A stretch of 64,000 nt of DNA from Laspinema palackyanum D2c (lineage in GTDB: Bacteria; Cyanobacteriota; Cyanobacteriia; Cyanobacteriales; Laspinemataceae). Numbering within the stretch: the first letter of the stretch is position 1; every line of letters begins with the position of its first letter. The notes beneath the pieces were generated by a model. It ran no database searches. It saw nothing but the letters and a program-made list of their open reading frames with translations, and was not told where the DNA came from. Where the stretch lies: assembly GCF_025370875.1 (NCBI RefSeq), contig NZ_JAMXFD010000005.1, positions 62,001 through 126,000 of the forward strand, given 5' to 3'. Made by a program: the position numbers and the translations under genes. Below, one piece after another: positions 36,164-47,176 of this stretch.

Positions 36164-37825
36164 ATGGCTAAGGCGATTGAATTTAAGTTGTTTGCACCCT
36201 ATAATAAAGGGGCCGCACTGATCGGCTCATTTTCCAAATGGGAAAACATTCCGATGGAAAAAGACGACCAGGGTTATTTTCGCACCTCAGTCAACCTCGA
36301 AGATGGGGTTTATGAGTATAAATTTCGAGTTCAGACCAAAACCGAATATTTAGACCCGGATTCCTGGGTCTATGCGATCGACCCTTATGCCAAGGAAATT
36401 GATAAAACGGGGCAAAATGGAATTCTCCGCATTAAAGACGGCGAACCCATTGTCGATACTTATGTTTGGCAGCATGACCAGGTTCACTTACCCAGTAATG
36501 GGGAATTAGTCATCTATGAAATGCTAGTCGGTAACTTTTGCGGTCAGAAAGAAGACCGAGAACAAGGCAGCTTTGAAGCAGCGATCGCTCGATTAGATTA
36601 CTTAGCCGATTTGGGGATTAATGCGATCGAATTAATGCCCGTCATGGCAGGAGACCAAGGCTGGGGTTATCAGGTCATTCACTATTTTGCTCCGGCTCCC
36701 CATTACGGTTCCTCCTTCGAGTTAAAACGCTTCGTTGATGAATGTCATGCCCGAGGAATTCGGGTGATTATGGATATAGTATTAAATCATTCTAATGAGG
36801 AATGTCCCTTGTTAAAAATTGACCGTGATTACTGGTACTATCACTATAAGCATTATCCCGAAGATGAGAACAATTGGTGGGGTCCAGAATTTAATTACGA
36901 CCATCATGATGAAAACTTAGATATTCGTCCAGCCTGGTCCTTTACTGGGGATGTCATCCAGTATTGGATTCAAGAATATCACATTGATGGACTGCGTTAT
37001 GATGCCTTGAGTCAACTCGCCAATTGGGAGTATTTACATTGGATTGCCAACCTCGCCCGAGAAACCGCTGGGCCTAAGCCCTTTTATAATATCGGAGAAC
37101 ATATCCCCGAAAAACCCAAATATGCCCGGTTTGAAGGGCCAATGGATGGCTGTTGGCATGATAGTTTTCACTACTTTTTAGTAGATTATATTTGCAATAA
37201 TGATAGCTTTGACATTGAACAGCTCAAGGAAGTGCTAGATTGCAAAAAACAGGGGTATGAGGACTCAACCAATGTGATTAACTATCTATCCAATCACGAC
37301 CAGGAGCGAATCCTCAACTTGTTAGGCGATCGCGGCATTTTTGATGACCCGGCTTTTGGTCGAACTAAGTTAGGGGCCGCCATCCTCATGACCACCGTGG
37401 GAATTCCCATGCTATGGATGGGTCAAGAATTTGGTCAAGATAGCTGCCGCCATCCTAATCAAACCTGTGAACTCAAATGGTATCTTTTAGACAACGAACG
37501 TAACCGCAGCTTGTTTGATTACTACAAGGGATTAATCGCCTTACGCAAACAGAATCATGCGATTCAAAGTGAAAACATTGAGTTTATTCACGAAAATCCT
37601 GACGATCAAGTTCTGGCTTATATTCGCTGGAATGACGAAGGATCACGAGTCATCGTAGTTGCCAATTTTTCCGGCAATTTTCTGGGAGGTTATACTATTC
37701 CCGACTTTCCCGATAATGGAAAATGGCACGAGTGGACGAGAAACTACGATATTGAATCTCACGATAACCAATTAGTTCTTGATTTGGGTGAATATGAAGC
37801 CCAAGTCTTTGTCTGGAATCAGTAA
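36164..37825 (+). CDS. GH13 family alpha-amylase/branching-enzyme-like glycosidase
   Basis: This encodes 553 residues. The N-terminal CBM48-like beta domain (about 1-95) contains FKLFAPYNKGAALIGSFSKW and GVYEYKFRV. The GH13 barrel has region I DIVLNHS (D204-H208 area), region II GLRYDAL with nucleophile D280, region III NIGEHIP with general acid E312, and region IV LSNHDQER with D379. A C-terminal beta domain (about 465-553) includes VIVVANFSGNF. It should act on alpha-1,4 or alpha-1,6 glucans, probably in glycogen metabolism. Whether it hydrolyses, debranches or transfers cannot be told from the motifs. It appears monocistronic. Confidence 0.9.
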   Translation: MAKAIEFKLFAPYNKGAALIGSFSKWENIPMEKDDQGYFRTSVNLEDGVYEYKFRVQTKTEYLDPDSWVYAIDPYAKEIDKTGQNGILRIKDGEPIVDTYVWQHDQVHLPSNGELVIYEMLVGNFCGQKEDREQGSFEAAIARLDYLADLGINAIELMPVMAGDQGWGYQVIHYFAPAPHYGSSFELKRFVDECHARGIRVIMDIVLNHSNEECPLLKIDRDYWYYHYKHYPEDENNWWGPEFNYDHHDENLDIRPAWSFTGDVIQYWIQEYHIDGLRYDALSQLANWEYLHWIANLARETAGPKPFYNIGEHIPEKPKYARFEGPMDGCWHDSFHYFLVDYICNNDSFDIEQLKEVLDCKKQGYEDSTNVINYLSNHDQERILNLLGDRGIFDDPAFGRTKLGAAILMTTVGIPMLWMGQEFGQDSCRHPNQTCELKWYLLDNERNRSLFDYYKGLIALRKQNHAIQSENIEFIHENPDDQVLAYIRWNDEGSRVIVVANFSGNFLGGYTIPDFPDNGKWHEWTRNYDIESHDNQLVLDLGEYEAQVFVWNQ

Positions 37826-37841
37826 GGGTTTGAGACCTATT

Positions 37842-37894
37842 GCTTTCATTCCCGAGAGATCCCCCCAACCCCCCTTTTTAAGGGGGGCTTAAAA
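37842..37894 (+). repeat. C-tract/G-tract palindromic repeat, family C copy 1
   Basis: GCTTTCATTCCCGAGAGATC is followed by runs of six C, AACC, six C, TTTTTAA, six G and CTTAAAA. The inverted equivalent is at 56929-56977. The AACCCCCC...GGGGGG part can form a terminator-like stem 17 bp after the GH13 stop. The rest of 37826-38101 shows no gene. Confidence 0.8.
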
Positions 37895-38101
37895 CAATTC
37901 TACAACCCGTGTAATCAGGACTGGGAGCATCTTGTTCCCTATTTCTGCTGGACTTACACAGATTTTGACAATATCCCCAAAAGGATTGCAAAAAATAAAT
38001 CATCCAAATGTTCAACGTCCCCCCTTGACGGGGTTTCTCTAAAAATTACTCAATCAAGGAGTCATTACGAAGGTTTTGGCGGTTTTATTTTGTGGGGTTC
38101 C

Positions 38102-39535
38102 CTAAAGAATAGGGGACATTAACCGGGCCACACGCACTGCTAACCGAAACCAAAGTTTGCGATGGTCAAGTTGATGGCGATCAACTAAATAAGCGTTGTC
38201 AAAATCAGTTGTTAGCATGGTTTCGACATCAGTAACCAAGCGAGGATTTGCGACAAAGGCCATAATTTCAAAATTGAGGTGAAAGGAGCGATTATCTAAA
38301 TTGGTGGTTCCGACTCCGGCCAGAGTGCGATCGATGAGGAAAACTTTCTGGTGCAGGAATCCAGGGCGATAGCGATACACCTTAACGCCAGTGCGTTCTA
38401 CTTCTGTGATATAGGACAAGGAAGCGAGATAAACATGGATATGATCCGGGCGATTGGGTAATAAGATTCGCACATCTACCCCCCGCAATGCTGCCAATTT
38501 TAAAGCAGTGAGGACAGATTCATTCGGAACAAAATAGGGACTCGTGATCCACAAGCGACTCCGGGCGCTATTGATCAGACTCACCATAAAAAGGGTACAA
38601 GCGGGGAGTTGATCTCCGGGACCCGTAGGCACAACGATCGCCGTTTGATTCTCCGGATCCGGTTGAATCGTCCAATCGACCTCCGGAATTTCTCGAACTG
38701 CCCAATACCAGTCTTTGAGAAAAGCGATTTGAACGCATTGGACCGAGGGACCTTTCAGTTCTAAATGAGTATCTCGCCAAGGACTCAGACGCGGGTCTTT
38801 TCCCAGATATTCTTTCCCCAGATTTAACCCCCCAATAAAAGCTTGTTTGCCATCAACAATTAAGATTTTGCGATGATTCCGAAAATTAATCTGAAATCGG
38901 TTTCGTCTTCGTTTCGTACTATTAAAGGAGGTAACCCAAACTCCACTGCTTCTAATTTCCCGCAAATATTCAGCAGAAAGAGCATAAGAACCAATCGCAT
39001 CATAAATAAAATAAACCCGCACTCCTTCCCGGGATTTGGCAATCATTTTTTGCTTAAAAGCATTGCCAATTTCATCTTCTCGCACAATGTAAAATTGAAT
39101 CAAGATGTAATCTTTTGCTGCATCCATCGCCTTGAGAAGCGCGGGAAAGGTTTCGGTTCCATCAATCAGTAAACTCGCCGCGTTCCCCCAGGTAAAAGGG
39201 AGTTGCGTCAATTCATCGGCTAATTGGGCAATCTCCGTAAAATTTTCCGGTTCAGCAGAGGAGAATTCTCGAATATCCTGATAAACTTGTTGACTAATCC
39301 ACCGATATTCGCGGTCAGCATAGCGATGAGCATCGGCATATCCATAAAATTTGTGATTTCCAAACACCCAATACAGGGGAATGGCAATAAACGGAAAAGT
39401 AACCAAAGAAATTGCCCAAGCTACTGCACCCCGGGCCGATCGCACCGTCATGACGGCATGACCTGCCGTCACCCATCCCATTCCATAAAAGGCGACGATG
39501 GTTGCGATCTCCAATGCCATATAATTTAGATCCAC
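38102..39535 (-). CDS. cls: Cardiolipin synthase-type phospholipase D family protein
   Basis: This encodes 477 residues. Two N-terminal membrane helices (about 8-30 and 36-58, ending YWVFGNHKFYGY) are followed by two PLD domains. HKD motif 1 uses H221, K223 and D228 (NHRKILIVDG). HKD motif 2 uses H395, K397 and D402 (LHQKVFLID). The product would condense phosphatidylglycerol molecules into cardiolipin at the cytoplasmic membrane. Cyanobacteria often report little cardiolipin, so another PLD-type transfer is possible. The EEP gene lies 45 bp upstream on the same strand, so co-transcription is likely. Confidence 0.9.
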   Translation of the reverse strand: MDLNYMALEIATIVAFYGMGWVTAGHAVMTVRSARGAVAWAISLVTFPFIAIPLYWVFGNHKFYGYADAHRYADREYRWISQQVYQDIREFSSAEPENFTEIAQLADELTQLPFTWGNAASLLIDGTETFPALLKAMDAAKDYILIQFYIVREDEIGNAFKQKMIAKSREGVRVYFIYDAIGSYALSAEYLREIRSSGVWVTSFNSTKRRRNRFQINFRNHRKILIVDGKQAFIGGLNLGKEYLGKDPRLSPWRDTHLELKGPSVQCVQIAFLKDWYWAVREIPEVDWTIQPDPENQTAIVVPTGPGDQLPACTLFMVSLINSARSRLWITSPYFVPNESVLTALKLAALRGVDVRILLPNRPDHIHVYLASLSYITEVERTGVKVYRYRPGFLHQKVFLIDRTLAGVGTTNLDNRSFHLNFEIMAFVANPRLVTDVETMLTTDFDNAYLVDRHQLDHRKLWFRLAVRVARLMSPIL

Positions 39536-39580
39536 AGTTTCCCGATTTAACCCTTCTTCTTCTGCTCTGCGTTTTCTAGG

Positions 39581-40399
39581 TTACACTACAAGGGTCAATT
39601 CCACGACCATCGGTTTATGATCCGATGAGTACAGTTTATCTAAAACCTTGGCCGTCTGTAGTTTGGGCGTTAACCCGCGATAAAAAATATGGTCTAAAGG
39701 TGGCGATCCCAAAAATGTTTTTAGTTTAGCTTGGTCTTGTATTGAAAACTGCACCGGGTTTAAATTCAGTCGGTTTGCCATTAACTTCAACAAATTAAAC
39801 CGCCCTTGACTCCAGGTATTAAAATCTCCACAGATAATCAACGGTTCTCGGCGATCGCCTAAAACCGCTTCTAGTTTCTGGAGTTGCGATTTAAACTTAT
39901 AAAGGTTGACAAAATTAATCGCGTGAGTATTCACCACTAAGAGCATTTGTCCCGTTTCCTTTAAGGGATATTCAGCAATTAGCGAAACCTTCGGAGTATT
40001 GGTAACGGGTTCAAATTCGGAAGTCAGAATGGCTCTGCTGGTAACCGGCTGAACTTTAGATGCGGTTAATATCCCACAATAAGTATTGTAATAAAAATCG
40101 ATAAAATTCGGAGCAAACCTCCATCCCATTGCTTCTAACGCTAAAACTTTTTGGGTATTTTTATTTAACTCAATTTCTTGAAAACAGATTAAATCAGGCT
40201 GATGACTTTCCACAATTTGAAAAAAATCATTAGCCCATTTAGAAGTATTATTATTTTTGGCAACATTCCAATTAAGAATTTTGATACCCTTTCCCGCAAT
40301 CGCCAAGTCAGAAAAATTATCCTGAGACAGGACGCTTTCCTGCACCGGAAGAAAGCGGTTAGGGGAGATCAACCCAGAGAAGGGAAATTGATTGTCCAT
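39581..40399 (-). CDS. Endonuclease/exonuclease/phosphatase family protein
   Basis: This encodes 272 residues of the Mg-dependent EEP (DNase I-like) fold. Metal and catalytic motifs in order are LNWNVAKNN (N45), LICFQEIEL (E75), VVNTHAINF, ICGDFNTWS, and LDHIFYRG followed by SSDHKPMVVEL. The substrate class (DNA, phosphoinositide-like lipid, sphingomyelin or other phosphodiester) cannot be told from these motifs. No signal peptide is apparent. It lies immediately upstream of the cardiolipin-synthase gene, which may hint at phospholipid chemistry, but this is only context. Confidence 0.88.
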   Translation of the reverse strand: MDNQFPFSGLISPNRFLPVQESVLSQDNFSDLAIAGKGIKILNWNVAKNNNTSKWANDFFQIVESHQPDLICFQEIELNKNTQKVLALEAMGWRFAPNFIDFYYNTYCGILTASKVQPVTSRAILTSEFEPVTNTPKVSLIAEYPLKETGQMLLVVNTHAINFVNLYKFKSQLQKLEAVLGDRREPLIICGDFNTWSQGRFNLLKLMANRLNLNPVQFSIQDQAKLKTFLGSPPLDHIFYRGLTPKLQTAKVLDKLYSSDHKPMVVELTLVV

Positions 40400-40981
40400 C
40401 GGAATTCATTATTCAACGTTAGAAATTCAAGAATAACAGCGAACTAAAATTTAATGGCAAATTGACCCATCCTATAGGGCATCCAACTTATTCTAACCAT
40501 TCATAGAGGTTCGCTTTATTCACGTTAATCCTAGCCGATCACCCATGAGCTCACCTCTGTCAACAGTCAGGGATTTTCCCGAAAGGGTGCAACAGCAGGA
40601 GGGAAGGCAGAGAGGATTGAGAACAGGCAAAACCTCAATCTAGCGGTTCTGGGACTCATGAGGTCCAGATATTGCGGTTCCCTGAAACCATCCTCTGAAA
40701 ACTCACCCCTCGGCACAGGGAGGGCTGATTGGGGTCTCCTGGTCATCAAACAGACCTCGGTTAGCCTCTTTAAATAGGCAGTTCATCCTCCACAACTGCA
40801 TTTTTTTCCCGGGATTGGGGCTTTACCCTCTGAAAAATCTGAATTAATCCGGATAACTCATCGGTTCCGTAGTAAGATATCTTATAAATGGAGCAGAATT
40901 CTGGGATACCCTCTGAAACAGAGGAACTATCCGAGGATATCAGAGTCTCTGTTATTGTATCGTTAAAGGGGCAGTAAATCG
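40400..40981. other. 582-bp intergenic region, no gene supported
   Basis: This region separates divergent genes: EEP (-) and the HTH-TIR-STAND gene (+). Minus-strand frames at 40567-40749 and 40770-41114 have no family resemblance, and the latter overlaps the STAND coding region antisense. AAAGGGGCAG just before 40982 may be the ribosome binding site of the STAND gene. Nothing else is recognised. Confidence 0.6.
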
Positions 40982-42892
40982 GTGTTTTCCCGCGAGTTCC
41001 TAACTCAGATCGCTCATCAGCATCAGCTTTCTCCCGATCAGGAGCGAGTCTTTTTGCTACGGTTTGCCGAGGATCAGGATTATGAAGAGATTGCCGAACA
41101 GGTAGAAACTTCAAAAGGAGCCTGCCTCAAACGGATGGGTCAAGTTTATAAAAAATTTGGCATTGAAGGGGGGACTCGCGGGAAGGAAAGCGAACTGCGA
41201 GCATTTTTGGATCAACGCTGGGTGCAACATCGCGCCTCGGCGTTATCCGGTTTGGAGGTGAATCTCGGTTCATCAACCGCCAGAGGTGCAGACTCTCTGG
41301 TGTTACCTGAGACAGCAAGTGCGATCGCCCCTGTCTCGACGGCAGCAATGGTGAGTCGGAAAGTTGCCATATTTTTCGGCGATCGCCAACCGGATGAACG
41401 ACTCCTGACGCCATTAACCCAGGCGATCGCCAGTGCGGGTCATCAACTCATCCTCGCGGGGAATCATCCCCAGTCAGGAGAGAAGGGATTGGGACAACTG
41501 CAACAGGAACTGCAAGCTTGCGATCGCTTGTTACTGTTGCTCTCGGGACAATCCGCTTTTAGTGACCTATTAATTGAAGAAGTGCGCCTCGCCCGAGAAG
41601 TGCGAGAAACCCGCAAAGATGGCACACTGGATATGTTCGCGATTCGGATCAATTGGCCGACGGATTCCCCGGTGAGCTATGATCTGCGCGCCTTATTACA
41701 AGGTGTACCCCAGCGCGAGTGGCGATCGCCTACCGATACCCCGGCGATCGTCAGCGAAGTGCTACAGGCGATCGACACGGGTAGTCTCCCTCGGCAAGTT
41801 GCGGTAGAATCCGCCGTCATCAGCGCCTTAACCCCTACCTGGGAAAGCGCCGATGGTCGTCCCCTCCCCTTTGCCGGACCGGAACTCCCGGAAGGTCAAG
41901 TGGATTTAGCTTCTCCCTTTTACGTCAATCGCCCCCCGATCGAAGAGCGCTGTTATGAAATGATTTTGCAACCCGGTGCGCTGATTCGGATCAAAGCACC
42001 GCGACAAATGGGCAAAACTTCTTTAATGGCTCGCATTCTCAATCATGCGGCTAATCATGGCTATCGCCCGGTTCATTTGAGCTTTCATCTAGCTGATAAA
42101 GGGGTATTTGCCAGCCTGGACAAATTCTTACAATGGTTCTGTGCCTATATCGGTCAGCAGTTACAACTCCCCAATAAACTTCCAGAATATTGGGATGATT
42201 TTTTAGGCAGTAATGTCAACTGCAAATCATACTTTGAAGACTATCTTCTCCAAGAAATTAACACCCCTTTAGCCTTATGTCTCGATGAAGTAGACCGGGT
42301 GTTTCAACATCCGGATATTGCCGATGACTTTTTTGGCTTATTGCGCGCATGGCACGAAGAATCAAAACGGCGCGAGATTTGGAAAAAACTTCGCTTAGTC
42401 GTAGTTCATTCTACCGAAGTTTACATTCCCATGAATATCAATCAATCCCCCTTTAACGTGGGATTACCGATTGAATTACCGGAATTTACCCCCAATCTCG
42501 TCCAAGATTTAGCCCAGCGATATGGAATCAATTGGTGCGAAACTGACGTCAATCGTCTCATGAATATGGTAGGAGGACACCCCTTTTTAGTGCGGTTGGC
42601 GCTCTATCATATCGCTCGACAAGACATTACCCTAGAAGCCCTATTAAAAACGGCTCCCACCGAAGCGGGTTTTTATAACGACCATTTGCGGCGTCATCTG
42701 TGGAATTTAGAACAGCATCCGGCATTGGCAAGAGCTATGAAAGAGGTTGTTTTTAGTCCAAATCCGGTGCGCTTGCCTTCAGAACAGGCGTTTAAATTAC
42801 ATAGCATGGGGTTAGTTAAGTTTCAAGGGAATGAGGCCGTCGAACGATGTGATTTGTATCGCCAATATTTCCGCAATCGACTCGATGAATAA
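40982..42892 (+). CDS. HTH-TIR-like-AAA_35 STAND protein
   Basis: This encodes 636 residues, starting with GTG. Residues 1-80 form a sigma-region-4-like HTH (SPDQERVFLLRFAEDQDYEEIAEQ cut at QVETSKGACLKRMGQVYKKF), similar to the N-terminal domain of vWA-MoxR-associated proteins. Residues about 122-265 resemble the TIR domains of cyanobacterial AAA-like proteins: KVAIFFGDRQPDE, CDRLLLLLSGQSAFSD, then a candidate catalytic Glu in LLIEEVRLAREV, and YDLRALLQGVPQREW. Residues about 295-636 are an AAA_35 (AAA-like, PF14516) domain with Walker A APRQMGKTSL (about 339-348) and Walker B ALCLDEVDRVF (D435/E436). The layout suggests a signal-responsive switch with a TIR effector. It heads a same-strand run with 63-bp gaps. 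Confidence 0.82.
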   Translation: MFSREFLTQIAHQHQLSPDQERVFLLRFAEDQDYEEIAEQVETSKGACLKRMGQVYKKFGIEGGTRGKESELRAFLDQRWVQHRASALSGLEVNLGSSTARGADSLVLPETASAIAPVSTAAMVSRKVAIFFGDRQPDERLLTPLTQAIASAGHQLILAGNHPQSGEKGLGQLQQELQACDRLLLLLSGQSAFSDLLIEEVRLAREVRETRKDGTLDMFAIRINWPTDSPVSYDLRALLQGVPQREWRSPTDTPAIVSEVLQAIDTGSLPRQVAVESAVISALTPTWESADGRPLPFAGPELPEGQVDLASPFYVNRPPIEERCYEMILQPGALIRIKAPRQMGKTSLMARILNHAANHGYRPVHLSFHLADKGVFASLDKFLQWFCAYIGQQLQLPNKLPEYWDDFLGSNVNCKSYFEDYLLQEINTPLALCLDEVDRVFQHPDIADDFFGLLRAWHEESKRREIWKKLRLVVVHSTEVYIPMNINQSPFNVGLPIELPEFTPNLVQDLAQRYGINWCETDVNRLMNMVGGHPFLVRLALYHIARQDITLEALLKTAPTEAGFYNDHLRRHLWNLEQHPALARAMKEVVFSPNPVRLPSEQAFKLHSMGLVKFQGNEAVERCDLYRQYFRNRLDE

Positions 42893-42955
42893 TTGAGATT
42901 TAGGGGCTTCTTACCATAGTCGGGCCAGTTATATTCGAGGAGCTGATAAGTTTCC

Positions 42956-43552
42956 ATGACTCTCAAACATCTACCCGAAATTATCATGATGGTAGCCTTG
43001 GCAATTCCTGCGTGTTTTACTCCGGCAGTCCATTCTCAAACCGTGAGAGTTTTTCCGGATAATTGCTCTAGGGAAAACAACCAAAACTTAGCGCTATCTT
43101 CTGGCTTAGGTGCAGACAGTAGAGGGTCTGATCGGGTTCAGCGGGTGCAACCCACTGTGCCATCAGCAGTTTCTGAAACCTGTTCGGGTGTGTCATCATG
43201 GGAGTTGAAATCCCAGACCATAAATCAAGGGTTAGCACAGCGTAAACAAAGTAAAGATGCTTGCTATATTTCTGGAAGAATTTATGGGATTGAGCGCCAG
43301 AATTCCCGAGGAATTTATGTGGTGGTGATTGACCCCAATACAGATAATGCTTTAGCTCGATTTCCGGCTTATTCTAATGGCCCTAACCAACCGAATTATG
43401 AATTTTCACTGATGCGACCGGGGCGTTATTTACTAAGTGTTTTTCAAGACCGGGCTGGAACGTTAGTTCCTTTTAGGACAAGACCGAGTGAACGATTGAT
43501 TAACTGTAGTGGGGGGAGTGATTTAGAAGAAACGGACTTTGAGTTGCCGTAA
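42956..43552 (+). CDS. Small secreted protein of unknown function
   Basis: This encodes 198 residues. A hydrophobic N-terminal segment (IIMMVALAIPACFTPAVHSQ, about 9-28) looks like a signal peptide, possibly a lipoprotein because of the Cys at about 20. A low-complexity Ser-rich middle follows. The C-terminal domain of about 90 residues, CYISGRIYGIERQNSRGIYV, then VVIDPNTDNALARF and RPGRYLLSVFQD, reads like a beta-sandwich of the carboxypeptidase-regulatory or prealbumin type. It sits between two STAND genes with equal 63-bp gaps. No specific function is recognised. Confidence 0.72.
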   Translation: MTLKHLPEIIMMVALAIPACFTPAVHSQTVRVFPDNCSRENNQNLALSSGLGADSRGSDRVQRVQPTVPSAVSETCSGVSSWELKSQTINQGLAQRKQSKDACYISGRIYGIERQNSRGIYVVVIDPNTDNALARFPAYSNGPNQPNYEFSLMRPGRYLLSVFQDRAGTLVPFRTRPSERLINCSGGSDLEETDFELP

Positions 43553-43615
43553 ATCACAGGGTTGAAAGAGGGCTGAAGGGTTTTCAAGGTTGTTCAGGGT
43601 TAAAACCGAGGGCCA

Positions 43616-46600
43616 ATGCAGGTAAAGATGGGTGACTGGATGAATAAAAAACTGACGTCAATGTACTATCAAGTCGGGGGAAGTTTACCGCCCGATTCTC
43701 CCACCTATGTGGTCCGTAAAGCCGATCGCGAACTGTATGAGAATCTCAAGGCGGGAGAGTTTTGCTATGTCCTGACATCCAGGCAAATGGGTAAATCCAG
43801 CTTGCAACTACGCACAATGCAAACCCTCCAAACGGAGGGATGTGCTTGTGCGGCGATCGATTTATCGGCGATCGGGAATAAAGACGTGACCCCGGTGCAG
43901 TGGTATAGCGGGATTATTCATACCCTGGTCAGTTATTTTAATTTGTTCAGTCGCCTGGAGTTTAGAACCTGGTTGCGCGATCGCGATGAACTCTCCCCTG
44001 TCCAACGCTTGCATGAATTTATCGACTCGGTTCTGCTGGTGCGGATGTCAGAAAATATCGTCATTTTTATCGACGAAATTGATAGCGTTCTGGGGTTAAA
44101 TTTTCCGATTGATGACTTTTTTGCAGCAATTCGGGCTTGTTATAATAAACGAGCCCAAAACCCCGAATACAAACGCTTAACCTTTGTGTTATTGGGGGTT
44201 GCCACCCCCACGGAGTTGATTCAGGATAAAAGTCGCACCCCATTTAATATCGGTCGGGCGATTCAAATTGAGGGGTTTAAAATTCACGAAGCTCAACCCT
44301 TGGCGGAGGGATTAGAACAAGGGTGTAGTCGCCCAGAAGTGGTTCTGGAGGAGATTTTAAACTGGACCAATGGACAACCGTTTTTGACCCAGAAACTCTG
44401 TCAATTGGTGTTAGCGGCTGACAGTCCAATTGAGGCTGGGATGGAGGCGGAAAGGGTGGAAGAGTTGGCCCGATCGCAAATTGTGGACAACTGGGAATCC
44501 CAGGATGAACCCCCCCATTTAAAAACCCTGCGCGATCGCCTCCTGCGAAATGAACAAAAGGCCAGTCGGCTATTAGGACTGTATCAGCAAGTCTTACTCT
44601 CTGGAGAACTCCCTGCTGATAACAGTCCGGAACAACTGGAATTGCAGCTATCGGGTTTAACCCTAAAGCGCCATTCTAAATTAACTGTTTATAACCCAAT
44701 TTATGCCTTAGTTTTTAATGAGCATTGGGTGGAACAGGCATTAGCAGATTTGCGGCCTTATGCCGAAGCGTTATCCGCTTGGGTGGTATCGAATTGCCAG
44801 GATGAATCGCGACTGTTGCGGGGACAGGCGTTACGAGATGCTCAACAATGGGCGACGACCCATAGTTTAAGCGATCGCGACTATCAGTTTCTCGCCGCCA
44901 GCCAAGAGGTGGAAAAACGCGAGGTCCAAAAAGCCCTAGAAGCGGAGAAAAAAGCGATTCACCTGTTAGCGGAAGCCAACCAAAAACAGATAGAAGCCAA
45001 TCGCATTTTAACTGAAGCCCAACAACAAGCCAATCGGATGCTCAAACGAGCTTATTGGGGGATTACGGGACTGGTAGTTCTGGCCACAATTATCGTCTGT
45101 CGCGGCACCATTGCCTTAAAAGAAGCCCAAAAAGGCACGTTAATTGAGCGCCAAGGGGCGAATGCTTTAAAGTGGTTTGAATCTGAAGGGGTGGAACTCG
45201 AAGCCTTGTTACTGGCGATGCAAGCGGGACAAGATTTAAAAGCCCTAGTTAAGGGCGATCGGCGCTTAACCAATTATCCCACGATTAGCCCTTTGTATGC
45301 CTTACAAACCATCCTCCACCAAATCCATGAAAAAAATCAACTCAGCGGACATCAAGGTGCAGTTCGCAGTGTCCGATTCAGTCCTAATGGAGACTTTTTA
45401 GCCACCGCTGGAGAAGATGGGAGGGTGGAACTTTGGACTCGGGCGGGGGAGCATCTCCGGACCATTGGTACTCATAAAAGTGCTATTGATAGCGTTAGTT
45501 TTAATTCAGAGGGTACGCGAGTTGCCACCGCTTCCGAGGATGGAACCGTCCAAATTTGGCAACGGGATGGAACCCCGATTGGGGCGATCACCGCCGAAAC
45601 GGAAGCAATTGATAGCGTTAGTTTTAGTCCCGATGGTACGCGCCTCGCTACCGCTTCAGAAAGTGGCACAGTCCGAGTCTGGAATCAGCAAGGAAAGTTG
45701 CTTAATGAAATAGGAAGCGTGAACCGTCAAATAAATACCGTGAGCTTTAGTCCCGACGGAGAACACTTTGCCACTGCTCAAGTCGAGGGAACCGTGCAAA
45801 TTTGGAATCTAAATGGCCAACGTAAAGCAACCTTGACCATTCCGCCAAATCCCCGCAAAGAGTTCAGTTCGACCCCGGATGCTCAACCATCAGTCAACAG
45901 CATGAGCTTTAGCCCCAACGGGGAATTATTAGCAACGGCTGGATTTGATGGAACGGTGAAAATTTGGAATCTATCGGGTCAAGAACTCTCGGAGTTTAAC
46001 ACGGCTCAAAGTGCCGTGAATAGCATGAGTTTTCATCCCAATAGGGGGGAAATTGCAATTGTTGGATTTGATGGAAAGGTGCGCCTATGGACGTTAGAAG
46101 GGGTATTAATCAAGCAATTTAAAGGCGATCGTCATGATCGAATTACCAGCATGACCTTTAGTCCCGATGGAGAGCGTTTAGTCACCGGAGGAGTGGATGG
46201 AACCGTCCGACTTTGGGATATTTCCCACCAGCGCAATCCGCCCTTTCCCCTGACTCAAACTCCCAGCAATGCACCCTTGTCTGAAAACGAGAAACCAGCC
46301 CCCAGTAACTCACCGAAAATGATGGCGCGATCGACTAAAATCCCTGTCGACAATCAATTTGTCCGGATCGGATTTAGCCCGGATGGGGAACGGTTTGCCA
46401 CCGCTCACCCCGATGGAAAGGTGCAAATTTGGACCAGTTCCGGTCAATCTGTGATTCCCCCCTTTCAAGCTCATAAAACTCGGATTTCTACCCTTAGTTT
46501 TAGCTGGGATGGAGAGACTCTGGCCACCGCTGGGGAAGATCGAACGATTCGCCTTTGGAATCAGTTGGGTCAACCCCTACAGCCGGAGTTAAATCATAGC

Positions 46601-47176
46601 CGTGGGGAAGTCAAAAGCCTGAGTTTTAGTTTTGATGGACAGCAAATTGCCTTCAATAATGGACCGGGACGATTACAAATTTGGAATCTCTCGACCAACC
46701 AAGTGGATGAAATTCCCTTTCCCTACGGTCAAATTAGTAGCATTAGCTTTAGTCCCCAGGGTGACCGGCTGGCGATCGCCTCTGCCGATGGCAAAATTCG
46801 CTTATGGAATCTATCCGGTGAAGAACTGGATAAATTTAACAGTGATACTCCTTGGGTCACCAGCCTGAGTTTTAATCCCACCGGAGAACTCTTAGCCACC
46901 GCAGGAACTGATGGAACCGTTACAGTTTTCTTACTCACGGGTCAACTTTCTAAACCCATTTTGGCTAAATTCAAAGCTGATGAAACCGATGTTTTAAGCA
47001 TGACCTTTCTCTCGAATCTTGAAGGCCTGGTCACCGTGGGAACAGACAATACACTGAGGTGGTGGCGCATCAAAAAATTAGATGAATTGCTGGAAACTGG
47101 CTGTAATTGGCTTACGGATTATTTAAAAGCCCATCCCCAAGCCCAAGCGGACCTCCCCATTTGCCAGCAGCCCTAA
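43616..47176 (+). CDS. AAA_35 STAND-WD40 repeat protein
   Basis: This encodes 1186 residues. The N-terminal AAA_35 domain starts [21 protein letters not shown], with Walker [13 protein letters not shown] (about 58-65) and Walker [13 protein letters not shown] (D153/E154), and the [13 protein letters not shown] helix. A Lys/Glu/Ala-rich coiled coil (about 435-478) leads to a membrane helix (about 479-500, [16 protein letters not shown]). About 13 WD40 repeats (570-1160) follow, with SFSPDGExLATAxxDGTVxxW consensus. The repeats probably face the periplasm or the cytosol, depending on topology. Such proteins are ligand-triggered scaffolds, and the trigger is unknown. Several in-frame ATGs (43616, 43628, 43640) could start it. 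Confidence 0.9.
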   Translation: MQVKMGDWMNKKLTSMYYQVGGSLPPDSPTYVVRKADRELYENLKAGEFCYVLTSRQMGKSSLQLRTMQTLQTEGCACAAIDLSAIGNKDVTPVQWYSGIIHTLVSYFNLFSRLEFRTWLRDRDELSPVQRLHEFIDSVLLVRMSENIVIFIDEIDSVLGLNFPIDDFFAAIRACYNKRAQNPEYKRLTFVLLGVATPTELIQDKSRTPFNIGRAIQIEGFKIHEAQPLAEGLEQGCSRPEVVLEEILNWTNGQPFLTQKLCQLVLAADSPIEAGMEAERVEELARSQIVDNWESQDEPPHLKTLRDRLLRNEQKASRLLGLYQQVLLSGELPADNSPEQLELQLSGLTLKRHSKLTVYNPIYALVFNEHWVEQALADLRPYAEALSAWVVSNCQDESRLLRGQALRDAQQWATTHSLSDRDYQFLAASQEVEKREVQKALEAEKKAIHLLAEANQKQIEANRILTEAQQQANRMLKRAYWGITGLVVLATIIVCRGTIALKEAQKGTLIERQGANALKWFESEGVELEALLLAMQAGQDLKALVKGDRRLTNYPTISPLYALQTILHQIHEKNQLSGHQGAVRSVRFSPNGDFLATAGEDGRVELWTRAGEHLRTIGTHKSAIDSVSFNSEGTRVATASEDGTVQIWQRDGTPIGAITAETEAIDSVSFSPDGTRLATASESGTVRVWNQQGKLLNEIGSVNRQINTVSFSPDGEHFATAQVEGTVQIWNLNGQRKATLTIPPNPRKEFSSTPDAQPSVNSMSFSPNGELLATAGFDGTVKIWNLSGQELSEFNTAQSAVNSMSFHPNRGEIAIVGFDGKVRLWTLEGVLIKQFKGDRHDRITSMTFSPDGERLVTGGVDGTVRLWDISHQRNPPFPLTQTPSNAPLSENEKPAPSNSPKMMARSTKIPVDNQFVRIGFSPDGERFATAHPDGKVQIWTSSGQSVIPPFQAHKTRISTLSFSWDGETLATAGEDRTIRLWNQLGQPLQPELNHSRGEVKSLSFSFDGQQIAFNNGPGRLQIWNLSTNQVDEIPFPYGQISSISFSPQGDRLAIASADGKIRLWNLSGEELDKFNSDTPWVTSLSFNPTGELLATAGTDGTVTVFLLTGQLSKPILAKFKADETDVLSMTFLSNLEGLVTVGTDNTLRWWRIKKLDELLETGCNWLTDYLKAHPQAQADLPICQQP

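Noticed and set aside
40770-41114. Minus-strand 114-residue frame
   Set aside because: Antisense to the well-supported HTH domain of the STAND gene and without family resemblance.
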